Shown here piece after piece: positions 16,158 to 28,019 of a stretch of 64,000 bases of DNA. How positions within the stretch are numbered: the stretch's first letter is position 1; every line of letters begins with the position of its first letter. The stretch comes from Gamsiella multidivaricata (Eukaryota > Mortierellomycota > Mortierellomycetes > Mortierellales > Mortierellaceae), in contig NW_026251807.1 in NCBI RefSeq assembly GCF_025024155.1, positions 1 through 64,000 on the forward strand, in the 5' to 3' direction. The position numbers and the translations under genes were made by a program. The notes beneath the pieces are model-generated. The model was not told the origin of the DNA. It saw only the letters and a list, made by a program, of their open reading frames with translations, and searched no databases.

Positions 16158-19100
16158 TACTATAGTGGCGTTGGAGCTCACTAACTAGGAAGATGAGGGG
16201 AGAGAAGTAGGGCTCAAGGAGGAAAGAAAAGGAGAGAGGAGGAATAGGTGTGGACGAGGAATCAAGTCGCTCGTGCTCGTGGCTGTAGTATATCTATGGG
16301 ATGTGGGTATATTGGATGATGGAGGGATCGAGCGAGGGAGTTCAGGAAGGGAGAGGAGGGGAAGAGCGAGAGTTTGAAAGAGAGAGAAGAGGGAAGTGAA
16401 AAGAGGGGCGGAGGGGGAAGGGAGGAGTGAAAAGAAGCGGAGGGAGGAAGAGTGCACACAGCTACTGGATGAAGTAGAAAGCGGAAAAGAAGAAAGGAGT
16501 CCTTTGTAACTTTGTATCGCGGATGGATCGCAGGGCGGGAGGGTTCACGCGGTCGCAGTCGAGACGCAGAGATGGAATCGTGGTATGGGACGAGGACGAA
16601 GCGATGCTGGCTTGAGGTTTCGGCCAGTGGTGACAGGAAGGAGGATCTAATCCAAACACGAATCACTAGGGAAATGAAAAGGAGGCAGAGGAGAGATAGG
16701 AAGGGAAAAGTGGAGGAGGGGCAAGGGAGGAAGGCGTGAGTGCCTTTTGTCCTAGCCTTCATTTTCTGTAGACATGCTTGACGTGTTGTAACAATGGGTG
16801 TCTGTTAATTCACCCCAGAAGTGTAAAGTGTGCGGAAATGGAGGGGGAAAGGAATTTGTCCTCCATAAAATCCGGTGTGGCCGCACGAGGAAGCATGCAG
16901 CGGTGGGATGAGCAGGGCGGTGATCACCAGGCAGCACAGTATAGGGAAAAGGAATCATTGAGCGCGTCTATCTATCTGACCAAGGAAAGGAGCGAGCCAA
17001 ATTTGCGCCTAAACACATAATCTACACACGACGAGATTCTTTCGCATAGAAACACGAACCACCAGGCTGTTGCTAACGAGGTCGATGATGCTGGCGATGA
17101 TGGTGATGACGATGATGATGATGATGATGATGGTACTAATAGCAATAGCATCGAAAATGATGGTGCGGAGTACACACAGGGGCTCACCGCACACAGCAGA
17201 GAAGAAGGGGAAAGGGGACAGAAGGTGGTTCAAAATACAATAAATAATACCGAAATGAGTGTCGCCACGATCAGTAGCCTGGATGCAGCTTACGACTACA
17301 GATGATAAGCTCAGCGCCAACAGTATAAGGCAAAACAGCGGGCCAAACGCGTCTGAGCGAATTTTGGATGTGTCGATGGGATCAGAGGGCAATCGAGTGT
17401 GGTCAAGGTGGTGAATTCGTGAAGGTGGTGCAATCGATTAGATGGGAGACAAAGGGGGAAAGAAACAGAAAACGAGAAGCAGGTTTAAATCGGAATGGGT
17501 GGAATGGCAGGTAAGGCGAAGCCCAATGGTATCGTCCAAGCGCTGTGCCAGTACCTGTGCCGGTACCTGTGCTTGCGCTCGTGCTCATGTTGTCCCCCCA
17601 TATCCTCTGTCACTGCGTAGTACGTCGGCCATGGTGTCCCAACGCCCCATGGGAAGTGTAATGATGTGCAAAGAGAGGGCGGCAGCACGCATGGATCTTT
17701 TCCTCTACTCTTTGAATTCATATGCACCCATCCGTAAGCCAATGCACGAGTATGCATGCAAGAAGTAGGGGACAAAAAAAGGAGGACACTCTTATCATGT
17801 AATGCATGATTCTCGTGGAAATCCAAGGTGTATACCAGGCCCTCTTGATGCGTTTTTGTGCTCTTGTCGCAAAGTCCTCAAAATGAGATAGATATGGCGT
17901 TTAGTAACGCGTCTAAAGTGTGTGGCCATATGATATTCACTGCGCAACGCCTTGAAAAACTGTGGCATAGTGCAAACTCATGGATGAGGGATAGATGGCC
18001 GAGACTGACGGGAGCGACGGGGGACATTTTATTTCAGGATTGGGGGGAGGGGGTTTACTGCTTCGTGAAGAAAGTAAGTTGAAGCGAGGATTTGCTCCTT
18101 ATTTCCATAGCGCCGATTGAGGCGGCGTACAATTACCGTTACTCCCTTAGACGGATGCGAAGAAACGGTAAAGTACACTTCAGCCGAGACTGCCGAGTGT
18201 CATACCTGTAGTAACGCGATCACTTCTTCGTGCGTTGATGTTCTGAGACAATTTTCTTGGTAGTCGGAGCTCACTTGGGTAGGCAGTGAAACGTGACGGG
18301 CCGACAACCAGAACGAAGTCAAGGGAGCTTGGACGTACACAGCGCGGTGGGATAGAATAAGTCGAGTCAAAGAGCAAGTAGGCGATAATAGCGGCGAGGA
18401 ATTGACGTGAAGGCCCGTTTGAGGACAGTAGTTGTATTTCCCACAAGGGGTGTATATATGCCGATTCGTATGAAAAAGAAGTGAGAGAGCAAGAGAGAGG
18501 CAGTAGCGAGGGGTTTTTGACGAGATCGTCTACTGTATATATGTCGTTCAACGTGGATAACCGATCTCTTTCAGGAGTGAGCAGCGGTGTTGCTGATAGA
18601 GACTACGTCTTAATATTCTGTTCAGGTCCCTCCCTCCTTGCTAGATGATCGGATGATCATGAGGCCTATAGATCATAATCCCCCAAGTTCTGGAGATCTA
18701 AGGAATAGCAGGATAGGATTCAGTCAGTGTCCGTGGAGTGCGTGCTTTCTGCCTACCCTCTGGCTGGAATGAGGCCATCTTGGTGGATCTGTACGAAGGG
18801 CTAAAGTCCAATAGACTGATGAACTCCTAAAAAAAAAAAAAAAAGGCGTCTTTTGAATTCTCACGTTGTTCGTACGTTTATAATGCCTCCATAGGAGCGC
18901 ATATAGTATTGCCTAGGACATGTAGGTGACACTGTTTAACATCAAGGCATCACAATGAAAGCGCCTCGTCTGGTTGTAGGAAGACAAGCTCTGAGATGCG
19001 CCTTTCTTCCTCGTTTTATGTGTAGTATCCTTGGCTCATCCGCATGCTGAACTTCTGCAATTTTCCATAACCCGGATTTTAATTACCACAGTACTTCCCT

Positions 19101-21080
19101 TCACCAAAAAGGACAACACTATGATTGTTGCTGACATATCGAGTAAAGAGCAGGCGCCTCATAGAGGCCTATAGGGAAAAAATCATGATGCAAGTTAGTG
19201 TTAGCATGCTCGAAGCCGCTTCAAAATCTTGCCCGCGCGACCATCTCGCATCCGATCCTGATATTGCCAAATCACAGTTGTTGCAAGGTATAACCACAGT
19301 TACAGGAGCAGATTGTTTTGTGTAGTGTTTGGCGCAATACTCGCTGGTTAAATTGTCATTTGATCGTTGCCTTTGCTCATATCAATCCACATTACGGCGA
19401 CATACAAGCCTGAGGATCGCAAAGAAGAACCTCAATGTTTGACATTTCTAGTACACAAGAAGCTGTTCGCTCCCTTCTCTCAAGACAATATCCTGTCCCA
19501 TTTTGACCTGTCCCTCACAGTGGAGAAGGAGGAAAAAAATAATATATATAGAAGCTCAAAAACTCCTTGGCCAAGCCAATGCAGTCAAGCAAGCAATTAA
19601 CTGCACTATCACCATAATCAACGACATAAAAACAACAGGCAGATTCACATCGCAAAAGCAAAAGCTTATTATCCTCAGCATTAAACTAGCAATTGCTGCC
19701 TAGAGGAATCTCAGACGGATGGATGTTGAAACTAAAGGTGCTCTTCGCGGACTATAATGCTCAGGATGGAGTGCGTGCCAGTGTTGCCAGTGTCGAGGCG
19801 GACCCGATAACTGCATCTCGGAGCAGCAAAATGCAGTCGTGGTTTGACGGATAAGGATTATTTTTTTCAGGATGTATCCATGCTGGTCCACAAGGTCCCA
19901 AGAGACGTACAGAGTTAGCTCTATTCACCATCGCAGGAGTTACCAAGGCCTTTGGAGCCTACATGGAATGGAGAATTGTCGGTATCGTCAATGGGCATGA
20001 CTATGCCAATAAAATCTGCTCAGGAACGAAGTTACCGCCAATTACATTCTTGCCGAATCCTTAGCTGTCAAAGGTACACAAGGACATGGCCGGCATACAG
20101 GACGAGTGCTGTCTTTGTCAACTACAAGTGTATGACACAGAAGAACTTTGCTAAATCCATTCGAATCAGCATTAAACGAGTTCGGTGCGATCATTGAGAG
20201 CATTGTCTTACACCAGCGAAATCGACGCCGACTGCAAGCCATGGTCGATTCTTCGAGCAACGTGTCGGATGTGTGTTGGTATATCTGTTTGGATCATGCA
20301 GACATCGTTCGCCTGCCGCGACACCTCTAGCAACTACATTACCTTCCATGTTATTTTTGGTTGCAATAGATGCATAGAACAGGACGGGTTCAAAGGGGTT
20401 CCTACTCAGAAGAAGGCGGCTGATAATGTGAAGCAACATCCTGGCGACCTGCACCGTTCACGGTTCCCTACGACGTATATACGGCCAAAAATAATATGTA
20501 GTGAGCGCCTTGCATTACAAGTTAACCTGCAAAACAAGTTACGATCGGGTTTTCTTACGGGCACTGAGCAAGCTGTCGGGAAGTGATACCTAGTCTGTCT
20601 TATTATTAAGGAACGAAGTTATACGATAAGGTACGAACGATTGGACGTCGAAAGGCTGCATAGCTTGATGAATACCAACTGTGATATGCTGCGCCTAAGG
20701 GCTACTTAATAGTTTGTACAACTTGACGTAAACAGGGGTAGAATGGCTGGGGACAGGGGCAGACAACCTGAAGAATTTATCATTCCTTGGCGGTACCGCA
20801 GGTCGCTTCCTTACGAGCTACAGCATTGCATTGGGACGGAAAGGCAGTTGAGATCCACTGTCTCGGGGGGGTGCTGAGATAAAAGAGACAATGGCATGAA
20901 GAAAGGTACTGGCCACAAGAATGGGCAACAATGTAGCGCCTGTACTTCCACTTAGCGCGTTGCTGTAATATGTTCATGTATTCAGTTCGTATGAACTATT
21001 AGTCCAAAAACAAAACACCAAGAGCCTGCGTTGGCAAGCCCCGCTGAGAAAATTTTCGTCCCCGCATCTGTATCTGAGGG
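16158..21080. other. 5-kb interval without a recognised gene
   Basis: The part nearest the kinase (16190-16740) is purine-rich on the plus strand, so the kinase leader or promoter is pyrimidine-rich. A GAT-type microsatellite lies near 17.1 kb and an A run at 18829-18844. Between about 19480 and 20590 the plus strand holds several short coding-like pieces in different frames (for example IEAQKLLGQANAVKQAINC, then ALFTIAGVTKAFGAYMEWRI). I could not join them with good splice sites or assign a family. They may be a decayed gene or mobile element, or chance. Confidence 0.35.
17083..17132. repeat. GAT trinucleotide microsatellite
   Basis: An imperfect (GAT)n array lies about 0.9 kb upstream of the kinase start. 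On the minus strand it translates to a run of Ile, which creates a false hydrophobic reading frame. Confidence 0.9.
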
Positions 21081-21087
21081 TATATAA
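21081..21087 (+). promoter_or_regulatory. TATA box of the HMG-box gene
   Basis: TATATAA lies about 160 nt upstream of the start codon. A C/T-rich leader with a CA repeat (about 21186-21242) follows. Confidence 0.6.
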
Positions 21088-21244
21088 CTAAGTGCCGCAC
21101 TATTTCCTTGCGCTCTTTTCTCCCTCTCTCCTCCCTCTCTTTGCACACATATCCTCCCTCCACCACTTCTCGGCTGCATACTTTCATACACACATACACA
21201 CACAGACACACACACAGGCACACAGGCACACACACACGCACAAC

Positions 21245-22601
21245 ATGCCCAAGGAACCCAAGGCCAAGGCTGCAAAGCCCCAAAAGAAGAGTAAGCACGC
21301 CCTCTCACTCTCCATCACCATCACCATCATCATCTTCATTCTCCCTCCCCCTCCACCCTCTTCCTCCCCCTCCATCCTCATCCTCCCCCTTCCCCTCCTC
21401 ACCACTCCTCACTTCCCCCCCCCCCCCCCCCCCCGCCGCTCCTCCTTCTTGACACCCACCGTGTCATATATCCTGTCTATGCTTCTTTCACTCTTCTCTT
21501 TTGTTCCAAACAAATACCCGACTGATCCACTGGGGCACGCCATCACTTGATCCGAACCATGACCTGAGCAGATCGTATGGCCACTGCAACCTAAGACATT
21601 TTCAGGCACATAAAGACAATCCCCCTTTGTGTACATCTCTTTTGCTCTTTTTTTTTTGTGGTTGAAGATCAAGCTCGCGTCTTGACGATCCAAAACTCGA
21701 TCTGTCGATCCGAAAGGCACACCCATGGTGTTAAGTCTGGTTTGCAAACGCGTTTTTGTTATTATAAGCTCGCAATCGTCTTTGAGCCGTGGACAGGAAC
21801 GCGTTTTTTTATATTTTTGTATTTATTTTTATCTTTCTACGCTGTTACTTCATAAACAGCTCATGGATATCAGCCAAAAAAAAAAAAGGAAAACGCGTTA
21901 AAGCATTGAAAATTAACCTCAATCTCAATGACGATATTATCTAGTCCCTGCCCTTGATATGCCCAAGCGGCCCGGCACTTCCTGGAACATGTTCTTCAGG
22001 GAGCACATGGAGAGGGTTAAGGCTTCCGGAAAGCCCGTTGTTCCCACTGTTGAGGGTGTAGTTGCCGCGCAAATGTGGAAGAACCTCAGCCCTGAGGAGA
22101 AGCAGGTATGTCAACGGACGGTTGATGGAGCGTGCGTGCCTCCCTACCGTAGGATCATGCATCAATGCCTCTCGATATGGACATATACTGATATCGATAC
22201 TGTTCGTGCTTGTCGACATCTAGGTCTACCAAGACAGATACAAGACAAACTTTGAGGAATTCAAGCAGCAAACTAAGGACCGTCTTCAGGAAATGACCCC
22301 TGCAGAGTACAAGCAGGAGAACCAGCGCCGCCAGGCTTTGCGTGATGCCGGCAAGAAGGGTCTGCCCGCGCTCAAGGACCCTAACGCTCCTAAGAGGCCC
22401 TTGTCCAACTTTTTCCTGTTTGCCAAGGATCTCCGTGAGTCTGGCAAGTACTCTCATTTGTCACTCAAGGAACAATCCAGGGCCTTCGCCGATGCCTGGT
22501 CCACCCTTCCCGAGGCTGAGAAGACCAAATACACGGAAAAGAACAGGACTGCGATGGAGGCCTACAAGATTCAGAAGGCTACCTACGATGCCCAGACTTG
22601 A
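21245..22601 (+). CDS. Two-HMG-box DNA-binding protein
   Basis: Three exons join in phase: 21245-21290, 21945-22105 and 22224-22601, giving 194 residues. A short Lys-rich N-terminus (MPKEPKAKAAKPQKK) is followed by two HMG boxes. Box A (about residues 21-85) begins PKRPGTSWNMFFREHMERVK. Box B (about 120-190) is the clearer one: DPNAPKRPLSNFFLFAKDLR, then AWSTLPEAEKTKY. Such proteins bend DNA without much sequence preference, either in chromatin (HMGB/Nhp6 type) or in mitochondrial nucleoids (Abf2/TFAM type, also two boxes). No clear mitochondrial presequence is visible, so location is undecided. Intron 1 is 654 nt and contains a 20-base poly-C run (21415-21434). AATAAA is at 22697-22702. Confidence 0.88.
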
Positions 22602-22822
22602 ACAAGCACAACAGCCGCATCTTGCAATTGCTCTCCTTTCTGCTCTGCCTACTGTCTTTATCCATTTAATACTTTTCCTGCTTTGATGCGTTTACGAATA
22701 AAAGAGAACAATCATCTTTTCCTTGAATGCATCAAAATAGGGTATATTTCATTACGAATACAGGATGTGTGTGTTGTGTGCATAGATAGGATCTCGCTCC
22801 ATTAAATGTTTGGACTTGCACC

Positions 22823-23323
22823 TCATATCGTTGGTATCCTGACGAGTGAGGATCGCTCTTGATCTTGATGCTCTGCTTGCGCTGCATAATTCTCTGCAGA
22901 AAAAAAAAAAAGAACACGGGCCATGTAGACATGGGCGTTAGATTTGCTTGAGGGCTTGTAAGTGTAGAACGCGTGTCCTGCGTGCAACGGTCGGTCGCTC
23001 TCATACGTACCCGTCAGGTCAATCGTTCGAAACACATCGGCCCAGTTCTTGAGGACATTCGATGAGGCTAGGAAGGTGGATCAAAAAGACACAGCGATGG
23101 AGATTCAGGATGAGATTCCGGACTTGATCTGTCTTTGTTTTTCGATAGGCTGCAGGCGATTACCCTGGTTGCCCTGAACAAGTCCATCGAACTTCTCAGA
23201 CAGCTCATCAAAGTGTGTCCGCAGATGACTAGCGAGTTGTCTCAACACGAGGAGGTGCTCCAGTTCCTGTTTCTTCTCCTCCTTGCGCTGCAATAGATGC
23301 GGTGGTACTGTTGACGAAGACAT
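22823..23323 (-). CDS. DAD2: DASH complex subunit DAD2
   Basis: Three minus-strand exons, 23323-23164, 23067-23011 and 22893-22823, join in phase to give 95 residues, too small to find without splicing. The N-terminal coiled coil (KEEKKQELEHLLVLRQLASH), the short NVLKNWADVFRTIDL block and the terminal SLVRIP motif match fungal Dad2. Dad2 is part of the ten-subunit DASH/Dam1 ring that couples kinetochores to spindle microtubules. Frame choice in exon 3 is set by phase and by the SLVRIP ending; a longer frame through the same DNA is a shadow. The gene is convergent with the HMG-box gene, 221 bp apart. Confidence 0.9.
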
Positions 23324-24613
23324 GTTCCTGAGTCGCTAGTGTTCCTGTTCCTGTTCGTGTCCGTGTTCGTGTTCGTCCTCGGTCGTGTTGTGAAGCCGCA
23401 GTGTCGCGTCTAGACAAAGGGATGCGAAGCCACTCTTTTTTGGACCCTGTTATTGCTTTGCCTTGCGAGAGGGAATATCCAGGGGCACGGCAGGCCCCTC
23501 ACCTAGCGTTTTGGGTCTGCGGGCATTTGGCTCATCCTTGTTTGATTGGTCCACGACTGGAAGGGCACTCACTCACTCGACCAAACACATCCACTCCTTT
23601 TGCATACAAATTACAATACTGCCGTTGCTTCTGTTGTTGCTGCTGCTGCTTCTGTTGTTGCTGCCGCTGCTTCTGTTGTTGCTGCCGCTGCTGCGAGCAG
23701 GCAACAAAGCGCCTAGTAGCAGTAAACTATTTCAGATCTCGAGTACTGACGGGTATGCTGGTAATGAAAAAAAATAAAAAAAAATGGCGTCGTGTGCACG
23801 ATGACCTCTAGCCTGCTTTGTGCGTTTGTGTGTTTATGTGTTTGTGTGGAGAAGGAATAAAGAAATATACGAGTGGATTTGTACACACAACTGCACCGGG
23901 CGTTCGAGCCAAGAGTAGCACACTTGCGGTTTCGACATGCACCGTGTAGAGCTTTTTCTTGGCTGCTCCTCTACCATGTAAGGCATACGTTCTCTACGGA
24001 GGCACTTTTATTGACATCCTCATTACCAAGAAAAAAAAAAGAGTGAAAGCAGGCAGCGTTGTGGTATTGTAGGAGCATCTGCAGCTGCTCTCAATTGACC
24101 TTCCAAGACAGGCCTCTTCAAAGTAGGGTTGAAGTAGCTACATGTGGCTCTCTTTTGTCTTCAACCTTTTTAGGCCTGGACTTGCGACAGATAGACAGCA
24201 AACAGGGACATGGAGAACAAAGAGGACACTCAGGGAGGAGGATAGAAGATGGCGGTAGGAGGGTGACCAAAACAAACAACGAACGGACACACACCCCCAC
24301 TCCCCCCTCTTCTTCTTCTTATTCTTCTTCTTCCTCTTCTTCTACGTCTTGGTCTTCGTCTTCTTCCTTTCATTCGAAAACTCCCCCAAGGCTTCTTTCT
24401 TCTTCTTTTCCCTTTTTCTACTCTCGCCATTTCACTTGCCATTCCGTTGCATTCGCCTCTTCTTTCACCCTCCCCCTGACCTGTTTACCCCGCTTGTCTC
24501 ATAATACCTTATTTCACTTTTGCTCACTTCTCCATACCACACACTCCGAAGGCATAAGCTAATTGAACCGTGTCCGCCGCCTGTCCATACTATCCATATC
24601 ATCCGCATCGTCC
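23324..24613. other. Divergent interval between DAD2 and the PPZ gene
   Basis: This interval holds the promoters of two divergent genes. Next to DAD2 is a degenerate hexamer array (about 23338-23384, GTTCCT/GTGTTC type), then a 21-bp triplication (listed separately). From 24300 to 24480 the plus strand is rich in TTC/CT, typical of leaders in this genome. No additional gene was recognised. Confidence 0.5.
23627..23689. repeat. Three tandem 21-bp units
   Basis: Units of the form GCTTCTGTTGTTGCTGCYGC followed by T occur three times head to tail; units two and three are identical and unit one differs by one base. Being a multiple of three and rich in CTG, the array stays open in several frames, which makes false poly-Leu and poly-Cys frames. 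It lies between two divergent genes. Confidence 0.92.
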
Positions 24614-27172
24614 ATGGGGAACCAGCTCAGCAAACGTCCGACTGCAAAGGGAGGCAGTAGGGCATTTTCCGATGACAGCTCTGCTGAATACGCGACTGCT
24701 AACCACATCGGTCGTCCTGCGCCCAGTGGTGACAACCCGACCAGTATCGGCAACAGCGTCAATGGCACATTACACCAGAAAGAGACTCCCGCTGTGAACC
24801 AGGGCCTGCACACAATGGACGTAGGCAGTAACGAGGACGCTGGTGATCCTATCCCGGCCCATGACACAGGTAGCCGTGGCCTGCCTACCTCTTCCCTCCC
24901 TCCTAGGCCTTCTCAAGAGGTGTCCCAGAGCCCCATTGCCGGCAGCAACGACGCAAGCCCAGCCTCTCTCCTAAGGACTCTTTCTAGGGACGTCAGTCCT
25001 ATGCACGTTGACGCCTCTGTGGCCTCGGGCACCATCCTTCCGAGCCAGGGCCTGGAGTCATCTGAGAAACGACTAAAGTCGTCCGTGATTGGCTGCGACG
25101 TGATCCAGCCCCCGCCTCTGGCACATACGCAGGACAGTTCGCAGCACCATCACCATCACCACAATGTGAGCCAGTACCAACAGCAGACCCCGCACACAGC
25201 AAGCCAGGCAGGTGTGGGTCCAAGCTCAGGGTCCAGTGGTCCACTGTCAGTTGGCCAAAATGGACTAGCGTCTTCTGGCGATTTGGTCTCACCTGCAGCA
25301 CCTGCAGCATCAGCAACAGTTGCTTCGATAAGATCCAAAGGGGAAACAGCGGCCGCAAAGACAATGCAACAGCACTACGACCACATTAAAAACAGCATTC
25401 TCGGCAATAGCAATGACAGTCTTAACAGCAACAACGACGATGGTCATGGTACATCTCTTAATAGCCATGACGACCATCAGCAAGCGCACCAGCAATGTCA
25501 TAGCAGCAATGATAGCAAAGACACACTAACGGAGCCAGTGCCTGATGGAAACCAGCAACAGCAAGAGTCTTTACCGCCTCCCCCACCGGAACCCAGCATC
25601 CCCTTTGCAGTTTCGGAGCCAGGCGAACCCATCTTAATTAAGAAACCTAGTCTCACGCCCCTGACCATACCTCCCTCGGGCATGGCCTCGACACGGGCTT
25701 CGCCCCCGCTCTCACCAAAGTCTGGCAGCCATTCCAGGTCTTTAGAGCTCTCCCCGACATCACGTCTACCATTTTTGGGATCGGTAGCGGACAAAAATAA
25801 GGCCATGGATTTAGACGACATCATCTCGCGATTGTTGGATGCAGGGTATTCGGGCAAAGTATCCAAGAACATATGCCTGCGGAACAACGAGATTGTATAC
25901 ATCTGCCAGACTGCACGGGAGGTGTTTTTGTCACAACCGACTCTCATCGAACTGAATGCGCCGGTCAAGATTGTGGGGGACATTCATGGGCAGTACACGG
26001 ATCTATTACGGATGTTTGAGATGTGTGGATTCCCACCGTCGGCCAACTTTTTGTTCCTGGGGGATTATGTGGATCGTGGCAAGCAGAGCCTGGAGACAAT
26101 TCTTTTGCTGTTTTGTTACAAAATCAAGTATCCAGAGAACTTTTTCCTGTTGCGCGGCAACCACGAGTGCGCAAATGTTACCAAAGGTACGTCTTGCACT
26201 CTGAAAAACAATAACCACACTGAAAAAAATTAGGGAGGGGGGAGGGGGTATGCACTTACTCTGGAGATCTGCTGCTGCTTGTTTGTCATAGCCTGCTGCA
26301 ACTGCTGTGCAGATGTTTAAGGCTGAAAATGATGGACCTCGAACCCTCTTTTGGTAGCTGGTTGCTTGGTGTAGAGGTGTGTTTACAGGAGCGTGTTTAC
26401 AAGAGTGTGTTTACAGGGGCATGCACCAAGTGGGGAGTGTGCATTTCAGCGCACGCTACCCTCCCTTGTGTCACAGACATCTAGACAAATGCCTTCTTGT
26501 TCTTTTGTGGGGATGAATGAATAGTGTCTGTCGATGACTATCCATTGCTCATCTATTTCTGCTCTTACTCGTATGATCTCGCATACAGTCTACGGATTCT
26601 ATGACGAGTGCAAGCGTAGGGCGAGCGTGAAAATGTGGAAGGCATTCGTGGACGTTTTCAACTGTTTGCCTCTTGCCGGCATTGTTGCCAACAAGATTTT
26701 TTGTGTACACGGAGGGCTCTCGCCGTCTTTGGGCACAATGGACGACATTCGCATCTTGCAGCGACCTACTGACGTACCGGATTATGGTCTACTAAACGAC
26801 CTGCTTTGGTCTGACCCTTCAGAGACAGCTCTGGACTGGGAGGATAACGAGCGCGGTGTGTCTTATTGCTTTGGGCGGAGCATTATCCAGAAGTTTTTGA
26901 ACAAGCACGATTTCGATCTCGTTTGCCGGGCACACATGGTAGTCGAGGATGGGTACGAGTTCTTCAACGAGCGGACGCTGGTCACGGTGTTTTCGGCACC
27001 AAATTACTGTGGGGAATTTGATAACTTTGGCGCGGTGATGAGCGTGAGCGAGGAGCTACTTTGTAGCTTTGAGCTGCTGAAGCCAATCGATCAGGCCACT
27101 GCCCTGGCACAGATGCAAAGTCTGGCTGCCACCAACGGCGGCTGGAGAGTCAACAAACAGCGGTTAAGGTGA
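24614..27172 (+). CDS. PPZ1: PPZ-type Ser/Thr protein phosphatase
   Basis: Exon 1 is 24614-26186 and exon 2 starts at 26589. Stopping at the TGA at 27170-27172 gives 718 residues. The ATG is placed at MGNQLSK, an N-myristoylation-type start. About 390 residues of Ser/Gln/His/Asn-rich disorder precede a PP1-like catalytic domain with GDIHGQ (near residue 454), [21 protein letters not shown] and [14 protein letters not shown]1 domain behind a long myristoylated extension is the hallmark of fungal PPZ enzymes, which regulate cation homeostasis, cell integrity and budding or hyphal growth. An alternative ending uses a donor at 27169 (GTGAGC) and a third exon 27265-27322, adding 18 residues net. 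Confidence 0.93.
26379..26420. repeat. Three tandem 14-bp units in the PPZ intron
   Basis: The unit GTGTTTACAGGAGC and two near copies lie head to tail in the 402-nt intron of the phosphatase gene. Copies differ at two or three bases. Confidence 0.9.
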
Positions 27173-28019
27173 GCGACGGCTGGATGTCCTGTGTTTTATT
27201 GGCCGTATGGGTCCTTCCTTGACTGACCTTGTGCTTCTCCTTACCTTTGTGTGCCTGAAAACAGCATTCCCGACAGCAACTCACTATATGGGACATCCCA
27301 AAACAGCGCTTTGGGCACATAGGCCTCGTTCCCTTCCCACTCTGTCTTATGTAATTCGTTTTCCTAGTGTGTTTTTGTGTAATTGTAGATGTGCCTGTAA
27401 AGAAGAGTCGAAACAAAAAAAATGGATGTGAAGCGCCCAAGGCGACAAATGACATCAAACGCGTCTCCATCATTGCTATCCAGCTGCTCTCCAGTTTCCT
27501 TTCCAAGGAAAAGGGAGGAAGGCTTCTTTCGCATGCACTGATTTGTACAAAAACAGCGCGGAGGGCAAAACGCTGCTTATCCAATGGAGAGAGAGTAAGG
27601 CAAGGGCCTATCATGTGCAGGACAAAAGATAATCCCTACCGGGTTATTCATAGGCGCCGAGCGTTGTACCACCGCACCCACAGTGCCATTCAACGGCATG
27701 ACCCGGATTTACACCCTCCGCCACAGGAGAGACCACTCGGTAGAAGATACACATGAAAGGCCAGCGCCAGTGCTCTAGACTCGAGTATGTAGTTCTTTTA
27801 CTGACTGCCCCCCGCCACATCAGGGGGTGTGCTCCCCTGTAGTGCCGTGCCCTACTCCGCGGCACTCCCCCTCCTGTCTCGCGCCCGGTAGGGGTTGGAC
27901 TTCCGCAAGACTTTCACAGACGCTATCTTTTTTCTTTTTTCTTCTTTCTTCTTTCTTCTCTTCATCCTCTCCCCACACTCTCATTCCACTTCATTCCAAC
28001 CCGAGCATTCAACATCGCC
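27173..28019. other. Intergenic region between PPZ and the C2 protein
   Basis: The first 150 bases may contain the last exon of the phosphatase in its alternative model (27265-27322). Just before the next start codon is a C/T-rich leader (27930-28000). Nothing else was recognised. Confidence 0.5.

Noticed and set aside
16262..16762. Minus-strand Ser/Pro/Leu-rich frame upstream of the kinase
   Set aside because: C/T-rich leader composition on that strand; no start context or motif.
17009..17392. Minus-strand frame with apparent membrane helix
   Set aside because: The poly-Ile run comes from the GAT microsatellite.
23401..23811. Frame with Cys-rich and Leu-rich runs
   Set aside because: Produced by the CTG-rich 21-bp triplication in different frames.
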